DNA of 64,000 nt from NCBI RefSeq assembly GCF_000013385.1, contig NC_007760.1:2481001-2545000 (forward strand), given 5' to 3'. The notes under the pieces are model-generated. The model saw only the letters and a list, made by a program, of their open reading frames with translations, made no database searches and was not told the origin of the DNA. The translations under genes were made by a program, and so were the position numbers. The stretch's first letter is position 1; the number at the start of each line of letters is the position of its first letter. The DNA comes from Anaeromyxobacter dehalogenans 2CP-C. Lineage in GTDB: Bacteria; Myxococcota; Myxococcia; Myxococcales; Anaeromyxobacteraceae. Of the stretch, positions 47,645 through 56,963 are shown in pieces.

Positions 47645-48967
47645 TCACCGGGAAAGCTGCGGGGAAGCCTGCGGGCCAGCCCGCGCGTCGAGGAGGTTGC
47701 GGCCGGCGGCGAGCCGGAGCTGCGCCCGGGCGTCGGACACCTCGGCGTCCGCCTGGATGCGCGCGGCGTCGGCGTTGAAGGCGTCGCGCTGCGCCTGGAG
47801 CAGGTCGAGCTGGTCGGCCGCGCCCGCCTGGTAGCGCTCCAGCGCCAGGCCCGCGGCGCGCTGGCTCACCTCCGCCTGGACCCGCGCCGAGCGGCTGCGT
47901 GCGATGTCGGTGCGGACCGTCATCCAGGCGGTGTGGACGTCGTCGTGCGCCGCGAGCCGCGCCCGCTCCTCGCGCGCCCGCGCGCCGTCCGCGACCGCGT
48001 CCTGCGCCCGGATGTTCGCGAGCGTGGTGAGGTCGAACGACCAGGTCAGCGACACCACCGCCTGCCAGGTGCGCTCGTGGCCGGCCAGGCCGGTGTAGTC
48101 GGTGACGTGCTCGGTGGCGCTCGCCGAGAGGCTGGGCACGAGCACCAGCCGCCGCGCCCAGGCCTCGCGCTCCTCGGCCACCCGCGCGCGCATCGCCGAG
48201 GCGATGGCCGGGACCTCGTCGTCCTTCGCCTGGAAGGACTCGATGGGCGGCTCCTCGTGCAGGTCGTCGCCGAGCGCGACCTCCCCCTCGAGCTCGGGCT
48301 CGAGGCCGCTCAGGGAGCGGAGCGCGCGCGCGGCGAGCGACACCTGCAGCTCCGCCGTCGCGAGCTGCTGGACGTTGCGCTCCACCTCGGCGCGGGCCCG
48401 GTCCACGTCGAGCAGCGCGGTGGAGCCCGCCCCGTGGCGCGCCTCCGCGATCCGCAGGCCGGCCCGGGAGACGTCGAGCGCGCGCCGGGAGGCCTCGACC
48501 AGCGCCTTGCTGGCCACGAGCTGGTGGTACTCGCGCGACACGAGCGACTGGACGCGCAGCTCGGTGGCGTCCTGCTGCTCGGCCGCGGCGCCGGAGGCGG
48601 CCCTGGCCGCGCCGATGCGCGCGAACGTCGAGAGGTCCACGAGCGGCACGTGGACGGTCGCGTACCCGTCGAGCTGGTCGCGGGGCGTGATGACCACCGG
48701 CCCGCTCGCGCTCGGGATGCGGGTCTCGTACTGGTTGCGGGTGTACGTCCCGAGCAGCGAGACGCCGGGCAGCGCCCGGCCCAAAGCCGCCTGCGTGCCC
48801 GCCGACGCCTGCGCGCGCGCCGCGCGCGCCTCGGCGTTGTCGGGGCTGGCGTCGCGCGCGCCGCGCAGGAAGGACTCGAGCGGCTGCAGCGCGCTCGCCC
48901 GGCCGGCGAGCGCGAGGACCGCCGCCGCGAGGCCGTACTTGAGGATTCGAAGGTGGATGCTCGGCAT
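47645..48967 (-). CDS. TolC-family outer-membrane efflux channel
   Basis: A 440-residue outer-membrane factor. A signal peptide (LRILKYGLAAAVLALAGRASA) precedes two OEP repeats (about residues 40-225 and 245-430) of long helices and beta strands: ARAQASAGTQAALGRALPGVSLLGTYTRNQYET near the first, AEVSQRAAGLALERYQAGAADQLDLLQAQRDAFNADAARIQADAEVSDARAQLRLAAG at the second. It is the first gene of the pump operon. ATG at 48967 was chosen because the alternative ATG at 48988 falls inside the predicted sigma-54 promoter. No clear Shine-Dalgarno is seen. Confidence 0.9.
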   Translation of the reverse strand: MPSIHLRILKYGLAAAVLALAGRASALQPLESFLRGARDASPDNAEARAARAQASAGTQAALGRALPGVSLLGTYTRNQYETRIPSASGPVVITPRDQLDGYATVHVPLVDLSTFARIGAARAASGAAAEQQDATELRVQSLVSREYHQLVASKALVEASRRALDVSRAGLRIAEARHGAGSTALLDVDRARAEVERNVQQLATAELQVSLAARALRSLSGLEPELEGEVALGDDLHEEPPIESFQAKDDEVPAIASAMRARVAEEREAWARRLVLVPSLSASATEHVTDYTGLAGHERTWQAVVSLTWSFDLTTLANIRAQDAVADGARAREERARLAAHDDVHTAWMTVRTDIARSRSARVQAEVSQRAAGLALERYQAGAADQLDLLQAQRDAFNADAARIQADAEVSDARAQLRLAAGRNLLDARAGPQASPQLSR

Positions 48968-48982
48968 GGTTCGCCGGCGACG

Positions 48983-48999
48983 TTGCACCGGACGCGCCA
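48983..48999 (-). promoter_or_regulatory. Candidate sigma-54 promoter of the tolC-MFP-RND operon
   Basis: Read on the minus strand: TGGCGCGtccggTGCAA. The invariant GG-N10-GC is intact and the match to TGGCACG-N4-TTGCA is interrupted at only two positions. The predicted transcription start lies about 7 nt before the ATG at 48967. The adjacent NtrC-type regulator carries the sigma-54 contact loop GAFTGA, and a palindromic binding-site candidate lies about 100 bp upstream, the usual enhancer distance. Confidence 0.68.
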
Positions 49000-49095
49000 G
49001 CGCTCACACCGCCTGCGAAACCGAAGGACTGCGCGGGATCCTCGCGTGCGCCGGGCCGCACGCCACCCCGGCGCCGTACCGAGGTCCGACGGGAT

Positions 49096-49112
49096 CGCTC
49101 AAGCGCTGAGCA
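49096..49112. promoter_or_regulatory. Palindromic enhancer-type site upstream of tolC
   Basis: CGCTCA-AGCGC-TGAGCA is a 17-bp near-perfect palindrome with inner half-sites GCTCA/TGAGC. The same layout recurs at 52002-52018 (TGCTCA-AATCT-TGAGCA) upstream of the adjacent kinase gene. It sits about 100 bp upstream of the sigma-54-like element. Binding by the NtrC-type regulator encoded next door is inferred. Confidence 0.6.
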
Positions 49113-49145
49113 CCGCGATCGGGTATGGCGGCCGGAAGCCGGCGC

Positions 49146-50546
49146 TCAGCGGGCGGCGCCGGCGGTCGCCGCCGCGCCCTCGCCCGCGTCGGTGACGAGC
49201 TCGTAACGTCGCAGCCGCTCCGTGAGCGTGTTCCGGCTGATCCCCAGCCGCCGCGCCGCCTCGGACTGGTTCCCGCGGACGGCGACCATGGTGCGCGCGA
49301 TGACGGCGCGCTCCAGCTCGTCGAGCTGCGCGCGGAGCGTGCGCGTCCCCTCGCCCTCGCTCGGCGGGGCCGCCGGCCGCCCCGCCCCGCCGGCGGGGGC
49401 GCCGGTGGCCTCGAACGCGTCCGGGCCGATCTCGCCCCCGCCGCTCAGGGCCACCATCCGCGCCACCACGTTCTCGAGCTGCCGCACGTTGCCGGGCCAG
49501 TCGGCCTTCACCAGCCGCTCGACCAGCGCCGGCGCGAGCCGCACGTCCTCCGACCCGAAGCGCTCGGCGTAGCGCAGCGCGAACTCGTGGGCCAGCGCCG
49601 GGATGTCCTCGCGGCGGTCCCGCAGCGGCGGGACGGTCAGCTCCACCACCGCGAGCCGGTAGTACAGGTCCTCGCGGAACCGCCCCTCCTGCACGTCGGC
49701 GCGCAGGTCGCGGTGCGTGCACGCCACGATGCGCACGTCCACCCGCTCCACCCGGCCCGACCCGACCGGCTGGATCTCGCCCTCCTGCAGCGTCCGGAGC
49801 AGCTTCGCCTGGATCCCGAGCGGCAGCTCGCCGACCTCGTCGAGCACCAGCGTCCCGCCGTCGGCCTGCGCGAAGAACCCGGGGCGCGCCTGGACCGCGC
49901 CGGTGAACGCCCCGCGCACGTGCCCGAACAGCTCCGCCTCGGCCAGCTCGGCCGGGATGGCGCTGCAGTTGAACCGGACGAGCGGCCCGGCCGCGCGCTT
50001 GCTGAGCGCGTGGAGCAGCGTGCCGATGAGCTCCTTGCCGGTGCCGGTCTCGCCCCGCACCAGCACCGTGATCTCGCGCGCCGCCACCCGCGCCGTGGCC
50101 GCCAGCACCTGGCGCATGTTGGCGGACTCGAACACCAGCCGCCGCCCGATGGCGTGCTCCACCGTGAGCTGGCGGTTGCGCTGCCGCAGCAGCCGCGCCT
50201 CCAGCGCCCGGCCGATGGCCAGCGCCAGCTCGTCCACGTCGAACGGCTTCGGCACGTACTCGTACGCGCCCGCCTTCATGGCCCGCACCGCCAGGCGCTC
50301 CGAGCCGTGCGCGGTCAGCAGGATCACCGGGAGCCACTCGTCGCGCTCGCGCACCGCCTGGAGCAGCGCGAGGCCGTCCATCTCCGGCATGGAGAAGTCG
50401 GTCACCAGCACGTCGGCGCGCTCGAGCTGCTCGAGCGCCTCGGACGCGGAGCACGCCAGCACCGGCTCCCAGCCCCGGCCCTGCACCAGCTCCTTCAGCG
50501 CGGCGCGGACCGACGGCTCGTCATCCACCAGCAGCACGCGCGACAT
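49146..50546 (-). CDS. NtrC-family sigma-54-dependent response regulator
   Basis: A 466-residue response regulator. The receiver domain (residues 1-120) has VDDE, phosphoacceptor Asp50 in VLVTDFSMPEMDG, and Lys100. The AAA+ domain (about 135-370) has Walker A GETGTGKE (165-172), the sigma-54-contacting GAFTGA loop (212-217) and Walker B GTLVLDEVGE. The Fis-type helix-turn-helix at the C-terminus reads GNQSEAARRLGISRNTLTERLRRYEL. ATG at 50546 has AGAGGAG upstream and overlaps the end of the kinase gene by 26 nt. It most likely activates the downstream efflux operon. Confidence 0.96.
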   Translation of the reverse strand: MSRVLLVDDEPSVRAALKELVQGRGWEPVLACSASEALEQLERADVLVTDFSMPEMDGLALLQAVRERDEWLPVILLTAHGSERLAVRAMKAGAYEYVPKPFDVDELALAIGRALEARLLRQRNRQLTVEHAIGRRLVFESANMRQVLAATARVAAREITVLVRGETGTGKELIGTLLHALSKRAAGPLVRFNCSAIPAELAEAELFGHVRGAFTGAVQARPGFFAQADGGTLVLDEVGELPLGIQAKLLRTLQEGEIQPVGSGRVERVDVRIVACTHRDLRADVQEGRFREDLYYRLAVVELTVPPLRDRREDIPALAHEFALRYAERFGSEDVRLAPALVERLVKADWPGNVRQLENVVARMVALSGGGEIGPDAFEATGAPAGGAGRPAAPPSEGEGTRTLRAQLDELERAVIARTMVAVRGNQSEAARRLGISRNTLTERLRRYELVTDAGEGAAATAGAAR

Positions 50547-51906
50547 CCCCGCTCCTCTTCGCGGCGCGCGGCAACGTGACGAGCACCTTCGTCCCGCTCC
50601 CCGGCTCGCTCTCGTAGCGCAGGGTACCACCGTGCTGCACGATCACCGCCCGCGCCAGCACCACGCCGAGCCCGGTGCCGTCGTCGCGGGTGGTGAAGAA
50701 CGGGGTGCCGATGCGCCGGAGCGTCTCCGGCGGCATGCCGCGCCCGGTGTCCCGCACCACCAGCTCGACCTCGTCCCCCGACAGCTCGCGCGCCTCCACC
50801 ACCACCTCGCCGCCCGCCGGCGTCGCCTCGATGGCGTTCGCGACCAGGTTCAGCAGCGCCTCCTTGAGGCGGCGCGGGTCCGCCTCGAGCGACGCGTCGC
50901 CGCGCGCGTAGAGCCGGACGCGGGCCTCGTCGGCGCGGGCGGAGAGGACCAGCATCGTGTCGGAGACGAGCGGCCCGAGCGCCACCTGCCGCGGGTTGAC
51001 CGACTGGAGCGGCCGGTTGAACGAGAGGTAGTTCTGGATGATCTCCTGCATCCGCGTCACCTCGCGGTCCACCACCTCGAGCCGCTCGTGCGACGCCGCC
51101 TCCGCCGGGTTGCGCAGGCCGAGCTGGACGAGCGCCTTCACCCCGGTGAGCGGGTTCTTCAGCTCGTGGGCGACCTTGGCGCCGACCTGCTCCAGCCCCT
51201 GCGCCCGGCTGAGCGCGTCGGACACCATCTCGGAGCGGGCCCGGGCCACCTGATCGCGCTTGCGCCGCGTCTCGGCGTGCGCCGGCGCGAGCAGCGCGCC
51301 GACGCCGAGCACGCTCACCACCGTGAGCACGCCGCGCTGGAGCGCGGGCAGCGCCGGGCCGGCGACCGCGTCGGGCAGCAGCGCCAGCACGGCGGCGCCG
51401 AACGCCGTCGCCGCGAGCAGCCCGCGGGTGGCGACGCGGTCCCCCACCACCGACACCGCCACGAAGTACGACCCGAGGAACGGGAGGATGAGCGGGCTCT
51501 GCTCGCCGCCGGTCACCGCCGCCGCGAGGGCGGTCGTCAGGAAGAAGGACGCCTGCCCCAGCACCACGTAGAGCGCGATGCGGTCGAAGGTCGCGTTGAC
51601 GCACCGGCTGGCGTCGCGCTGCCGGCAGCTCCGCACGCCGACCTGCTGCAAGGCGCCGCCCGCCAGCACCACGCCGATCCGCCAGGCCGCGTAGCCCGCC
51701 CACGCGAGCACCGCCGCCGCCGCGAGGTAGTAGGCGATCGCGAACAGGTCCTCCCGCCGCGGCCATCGATCGGCGCGCTCCCGCGGCGCCGCCGCCGTCA
51801 TCGGGCAGGACGGCGCGGCGGCGACCAGCGGGTGCGTGCGTGCGGGGGCGACCACGTCGCCGGAGCGAAAGGCAAGTTCCGGGCCGGCGGAGAGGACTCT
51901 GACCAT
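50521..51906 (-). CDS. Membrane-bound sensor histidine kinase
   Basis: A 461-residue sensor kinase. Around five transmembrane segments lie between residues 52 and 208. The first loop contains two cysteines, Cys94 and Cys102 (GVRSCRQRDASRCVNATF), which may form a disulfide or bind metal. HisKA has His247 in VGAKVAHELKNPLTGVKAL; the ATPase domain shows NLVANAIEATPAGG, DTGRGMPP and GTGLGVVLARA. It pairs with the NtrC-type regulator, whose start it overlaps. ATG at 51906 has GAGG upstream; an alternative ATG at 51801 would drop 35 residues without losing a membrane segment. Confidence 0.93.
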   Translation of the reverse strand: MVRVLSAGPELAFRSGDVVAPARTHPLVAAAPSCPMTAAAPRERADRWPRREDLFAIAYYLAAAAVLAWAGYAAWRIGVVLAGGALQQVGVRSCRQRDASRCVNATFDRIALYVVLGQASFFLTTALAAAVTGGEQSPLILPFLGSYFVAVSVVGDRVATRGLLAATAFGAAVLALLPDAVAGPALPALQRGVLTVVSVLGVGALLAPAHAETRRKRDQVARARSEMVSDALSRAQGLEQVGAKVAHELKNPLTGVKALVQLGLRNPAEAASHERLEVVDREVTRMQEIIQNYLSFNRPLQSVNPRQVALGPLVSDTMLVLSARADEARVRLYARGDASLEADPRRLKEALLNLVANAIEATPAGGEVVVEARELSGDEVELVVRDTGRGMPPETLRRIGTPFFTTRDDGTGLGVVLARAVIVQHGGTLRYESEPGSGTKVLVTLPRAAKRSGDVARAAGG

Positions 51907-52001
51907 GGCCCGCCTCGATTAACGCGGCCCTGAAGGCACGCGCTCGCCCCGGAACGTGACCAACGGCCTTTTCCACCTCGCCGCGCAGAACTCCAACAGC
52001 C

Positions 52002-52018
52002 TGCTCAAATCTTGAGCA
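52002..52018. promoter_or_regulatory. Palindrome upstream of the kinase-regulator operon
   Basis: TGCTCA-AATCT-TGAGCA is a perfect inverted repeat, extended by one C/G and one further base pair at each side. It shares half-site, spacing and orientation with the site upstream of tolC (49096-49112). Autoregulation by the NtrC-type response regulator is the simplest reading. No convincing sigma-54 element lies between it and the kinase ATG (96 bp), so it might act as an operator at another promoter type. Confidence 0.55.
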
Positions 52019-52076
52019 GGTCACGTCGCCCCGGCGACGCCCGGCGGATCGCACGCACGGTCGCCCGGCGGCGAGG

Positions 52077-52928
52077 TCAGGGCGGCGCCGGCGCGAGCCC
52101 GCGCAGCCCGTCCGCCAGCGCGCGACAGAGGTTCTCGACGAGGTCCTCCTTCGCGCTCGCGACGTAGAGGTGCGGGCCGAGAGCCCAGGTGTCGCGGACC
52201 AGCCGCCGCGGCTCGGGCGCGGCCCCGCCGGCCCGGGCCAGCGCGCGGCCGAGCAGCGGCAGGACCTTGTCGCCGAGGCGGAGCGCGGTGTCGATGGCGA
52301 ACAGGGCGAGGTCGGGCCGGAGCGCACGCAGCCGCCGCACGAACGCGTCGGCCTCGGCGTCCATGAGGTGCTTGGGCGGCCCGGACTTCAGCTCGAGGTA
52401 GATGAGCTTGCCCTCCGCGGCCGCGACGACGTCGAGGTCGCCGCCCACGCCCGGCGCGCCGCTGCGCACGCCGGTCGCCACCTGGAGCCCCAGCCGCGAG
52501 GCCAGCTCGCGCGCCACCCACCACTCCAGCGTCCCGCCGAACGACCGCGCCCGCCGCAGGAGGCGGTAGCGCCCGCGCGGGCGCCGCTCGGCCAGGCCGA
52601 GCGCGACGCAGTCCTCGGCCATGGCGCGGGCGCGGGGCGCGTCCAGGTACCGGGTGGCCTCCGACGGCAGGAAGCCGGCGGGCGCGAGGATGGCGCCCCG
52701 CAGGAACAGCCGGAACGCGTAGTGCCCGAGCCGCTCGGCGATGGCGCCGAGCGCGGGCGCCGGCAGGTCGGGGTCGAACGGCAGGTCGGGGCGGGAGGGC
52801 CGCGGCTCGAGCCCGCGGCGCACCAGCATGGCGAGCGGCTCCGAGGCGGGGACGGGCCGGCGGCCCGGCGGCGGGGGCCGGGCCGCGGCGGCCGCCTCCA
52901 GGTCCCGGGCGCCAGGGCGCTCGCGCAT
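52077..52928 (-). CDS. Putative PD-(D/E)XK nuclease-fold protein with winged-helix-like region
   Basis: A 283-residue cytoplasmic protein, no signal peptide. The C-terminal half has the arrangement of PD-(D/E)XK nucleases: Glu135 in GTLEWWVARELASRLGL, Asp164 in VGGDLDVVAA, and Glu179-x-Lys181 in KLIYLELKSG. The region before it (about 55-125) with ALGAIAERLGHYAFRLFLRGAIL and ALGLAERRPRGRYRLL resembles a winged helix. The nuclease region recalls Mrr or CARF-effector (Card1/Can2) endonucleases, but no CARF domain or CRISPR array is present. Function unknown. ATG at 52928. Confidence 0.75.
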   Translation of the reverse strand: MRERPGARDLEAAAAARPPPPGRRPVPASEPLAMLVRRGLEPRPSRPDLPFDPDLPAPALGAIAERLGHYAFRLFLRGAILAPAGFLPSEATRYLDAPRARAMAEDCVALGLAERRPRGRYRLLRRARSFGGTLEWWVARELASRLGLQVATGVRSGAPGVGGDLDVVAAAEGKLIYLELKSGPPKHLMDAEADAFVRRLRALRPDLALFAIDTALRLGDKVLPLLGRALARAGGAAPEPRRLVRDTWALGPHLYVASAKEDLVENLCRALADGLRGLAPAPP

Positions 52929-53036
52929 GCGCCGATTCTATCCCCGCCGCGCCGCGTGCGGCGGCCGCGCCCTCCCGCTCGAGCAGGATCAGCTCCCAGC
53001 GGTCGGCCGGCTCGTCGTGCCGCACCCCTCCCCGCC

Positions 53037-53942
53037 TCACCGGCCGGCGCCGCCGGCGAAGAGCGCCCTCGCCTCGGTGAAGAGCCCGGTGAGCGCCGCC
53101 GCGACCGCGCCGATGGCCGGGTCGGCGCGCGAGCTGGCGCGGCGCAGCAACCAGACCGGCCGCGGCGGCGGGACCGGCCCCTCGACGCGGCGCAGCGCAG
53201 CGTCGGGGTCCCCCATGTAGCAGGGCAGGAGCGCGAGCCCCAGGCCGGCGCGCGCCGCGAGCTGCTGCGAGCCGAACCCGTTCGCGCGGAAGGACGGCCG
53301 CTCCTCCGGGTGCGCCTCGGCCAGCCACACCGCCTCCGGCAGGTGCGCGCTCGCCTCGTCGAAGCCGATCCAGCGCGCCCGCGCGCCGCCGGCGATGGCC
53401 CGCGCCACCGCCGGCGCGGCGTAGAGCCCGTAGGCGAACGTGGCGATGCGGCGGCCCACCAGGTCCTCTCCGCGCGGGGAGCCGAGCCGGATGGCGAGGT
53501 CGGCCTCGTGGCGCGCGAGGCTGAGCGCGCGCGACTCGCCGATGAGCTCCAGCTCGCAGCCGCGCAGGCGCCCCTGCACGCGGGCGAGCCGCGGCAGCAG
53601 GAACGCGTCCACCACCGGCCGGGTGGCGGTGACGCGGACCAGCGCGGCCGGCTCCGCCGCGCCGCCGGCGGCGAGCGACGCGGCGGCCCGCTCCATGTCC
53701 CGGGCGCGCTCCAGCGCGGCCGCGCCGGCGGCGGTCGGGCGGACGCCGTCCGGCCGGCGCTCCAGCAGCCGCCGCCCGAGGGCCCGCTCCAGCGCGGCCA
53801 CCCGGCGCGCCACCGTGGCGTGGTTCACGCCCAGCGCGCGCCCCGCGCCGGAGAGGCTGCCCGCCCGCGCCAGCGCCGCGAAGCAGCGGACGTCCTCCCA
53901 GTCGAGCGCGCCTGTGCGATGTCGATCGGCGATCGTGCGCAT
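53037..53942 (-). CDS. LysR-family transcriptional regulator (divergent from MBL-fold gene)
   Basis: A 301-residue LysR regulator. The DNA-binding domain is DWEDVRCFAALARAGSLSGAGRALGVNHATVARRVAALERALG (about residues 13-55), and the linker is RRPDGVRPTAAGAAALERARDME. The C-terminal effector domain includes RVTATRPVVDAFLLPRLARVQ and HEADLAIRLGSPRGEDLVGRRI. NHATVARR instead of the more common PSVSRR helix is typical of a subgroup close to MBL/DoxX gene pairs. ATG at 53942 with the divergent promoter between. A 9-bp inverted repeat flanks the start codon. Confidence 0.92.
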   Translation of the reverse strand: MRTIADRHRTGALDWEDVRCFAALARAGSLSGAGRALGVNHATVARRVAALERALGRRLLERRPDGVRPTAAGAAALERARDMERAAASLAAGGAAEPAALVRVTATRPVVDAFLLPRLARVQGRLRGCELELIGESRALSLARHEADLAIRLGSPRGEDLVGRRIATFAYGLYAAPAVARAIAGGARARWIGFDEASAHLPEAVWLAEAHPEERPSFRANGFGSQQLAARAGLGLALLPCYMGDPDAALRRVEGPVPPPRPVWLLRRASSRADPAIGAVAAALTGLFTEARALFAGGAGR

Positions 53943-53961
53943 CTGCGCATTGTCGCACAGG
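53911..53961. promoter_or_regulatory. Inverted repeat spanning the lysR start codon
   Basis: CCTGTGCGA (53911-53919) and TCGCACAGG (53953-53961) are perfect inverted 9-mers 42 bp apart, centre to centre, on either side of the lysR ATG. TGCGCA-TC-TGCGCA lies between them. Two half-sites four helical turns apart are compatible with a LysR tetramer autoregulating the divergent region. Confidence 0.5.
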
Positions 53962-54033
53962 AGGCGGCGCGGCAGGTTCCGGCGTGCGGCGCGGCCCCTC
54001 CGAACCCCCGGAGCCCCGCCCCGGAGGTCCCTC

Positions 54034-54822
54034 ATGGCCCGGACGGCTCGCATCACCCTCATCGGCGGCCCCACCGTGCTCCTCGAGCTGGGCGGCCTGC
54101 GCCTGCTCACCGATCCCACCTTCGACGCGCCCGGCAGCTACCCGTCCTCGGGCGGCGCCGTCACGCTCACCAAGCGCACCGGCCCTGCGCTCGCGGCCGC
54201 GGAGGTGGGCGCGGTGGACGCGGTGCTGCTCAGCCACGACCAGCACGCCGACAACCTCGATCCGGCCGGGCGCGCGTTCCTGCGCGGCGCCCGGCGCGTC
54301 CTCACCACCCGCGAGGGCGCGGGCCGGCTGCCGGGCGCGGAGGGGCTCGCCCCGTGGGAGCGCCGCGTCCTCGCCGCCGGGGCCGGCTCGCTGCTCGTCA
54401 CCGCCACGCCGGCGCGCCACGGTCCGCCGGGCATCGAGCCGCTCTCCGGCGAGGTGACCGGCTTCGTGGTGAGCGAGCCGGAGGGGCGCGACCTCGTCTA
54501 CGTCACCGGCGACACCGTGTTCTACGAGGGCGTGGCGGAGGTGGCGCGGCGCTTCCGGCCGGCGGTGGTGCTCATGTTCACCGGCGCCGCCCGCACCCGC
54601 GGCCCGTTCCACCTCACCATGAGCGTCAACGACGCGCTCGAGACCGCCCGCGCGTTCCCGGGCGCGGCGCTGGTGGCGGTGCACAACGAGGGCTGGGCGC
54701 ACTTCACCGAGACCGCGTCCGACCTGGAGCGCTCCTTCGCGGCGCTGGGGCAGCAGGCCCGCCTCGTGCCGCTGGCGCGCGGGCAGACGGCCGAGATCGC
54801 GGTGCCGGCGCCCGGGGCCTGA
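54034..54822 (+). CDS. MBL-fold metal-dependent hydrolase (UlaG-like)
   Basis: A 262-residue metallo-beta-lactamase-fold protein. The metal motif reads LLSHDQHADNLD in place of HxHxDH, a variant seen in related families. Further ligands may be His in TPARHGPPG and Asp in VTGDTVFYEG. The start MARTARITLIGGPTVLLELGGLRLLTDPTFD is typical of UlaG-like proteins. ATG at 54034 with GGAGG upstream. It diverges from a LysR regulator and is followed after 68 nt by a DoxX gene, forming a regulator-MBL-DoxX locus. The substrate is unknown; catalytic activity is not proven given the altered motif. Confidence 0.87.
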   Translation: MARTARITLIGGPTVLLELGGLRLLTDPTFDAPGSYPSSGGAVTLTKRTGPALAAAEVGAVDAVLLSHDQHADNLDPAGRAFLRGARRVLTTREGAGRLPGAEGLAPWERRVLAAGAGSLLVTATPARHGPPGIEPLSGEVTGFVVSEPEGRDLVYVTGDTVFYEGVAEVARRFRPAVVLMFTGAARTRGPFHLTMSVNDALETARAFPGAALVAVHNEGWAHFTETASDLERSFAALGQQARLVPLARGQTAEIAVPAPGA

Positions 54823-54890
54823 CCGCGCCCGGCGGATTCCACGGAACGGCGCGCGCGCCGCGGCTACCTCTCCCGGCGGAGGAGGCAGCC

Positions 54891-55313
54891 ATGGACTACC
54901 CCGACCTCGCGCCCCGGGCTCGCTCCTGGGCCCCGCACCTGCTCGGCGTGCTCAGGATCGTCGCCGCGTTCCTGTTCCTGCAGTTCGGGACCGCGAAGCT
55001 GTTCGCGTTCCCCGGCCCCGTCATGCCCGGCGGCGGCACCGCGCCGCTCGCGTCGCTCGCCGGGATCGCCGGCGCCATCGAGGCGTTCGGGGGCGCGCTC
55101 CTGCTGGTGGGGCTGTTCAGCCGGCCGGTCGCGTTCCTGCTCTCCGGCGAGATGGCGGTCGCCTACTTCTACGGGCACGCGCCGCAGGGCTTCTGGCCGG
55201 TGCTGAACCAGGGCACGCCCGCGGCGCTGTTCGCGTTCGTGTTCCTCTACCTCGCCGCCGCCGGGCCGGGCCGTTTCAGCCTGGACGGGCTGCGCGGGAA
55301 GGACGCGCCCTGA
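54891..55313 (+). CDS. DoxX-family membrane protein
   Basis: A 140-residue inner-membrane protein with four hydrophobic segments. VLRIVAAFLFLQFGTAKLFAFPGP is the conserved first helix of DoxX proteins (F-x-x-G-x-x-K-L-F), followed by GIAGAIEAFGGALLLVGLFSRPVAFLLSGEMAVAYF and GPGRFSLD at the end. ATG at 54891 with a GGAGGAGG. It probably shares a transcript with the MBL-fold gene and converges on the methylmalonate-semialdehyde dehydrogenase gene, 17 nt away. Confidence 0.92.
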   Translation: MDYPDLAPRARSWAPHLLGVLRIVAAFLFLQFGTAKLFAFPGPVMPGGGTAPLASLAGIAGAIEAFGGALLLVGLFSRPVAFLLSGEMAVAYFYGHAPQGFWPVLNQGTPAALFAFVFLYLAAAGPGRFSLDGLRGKDAP

Positions 55314-55330
55314 GGTGCACGCGGCCGCGG

Positions 55331-56833
<1,503 letters not shown>

Positions 56834-56963
56834 GGGAGGTCCCTCCGAGGGCGGCGGGTCGAGCGGCACGTCGAGCCGCATGCCACCCCGGTAATGATGC
56901 CCGCTCCCGCGCTCGACGTCGTCCCGACCCCGGCCGCCGGATGGGGCGCCGCCGCCCGCGGCC

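Noticed and set aside
51901-52001. GG-N10-GC match (minus strand) as sigma-54 promoter of the kinase gene
   Set aside because: Only the GG and GC dinucleotides fit; flanking -24 and -12 bases disagree with the consensus.
52077-52928. CRISPR-associated CARF-type effector nuclease
   Set aside because: No CARF domain, cas genes or repeat arrays are in the window; only the nuclease-like half resembles those effectors.
52929-53036. Possible small minus-strand ORF with GTG start reading VRHDEPADRWELILLEREG
   Set aside because: The frame has no stop nearby and merges into low-complexity sequence overlapping the nuclease-like gene in another frame; no conserved end or Shine-Dalgarno.
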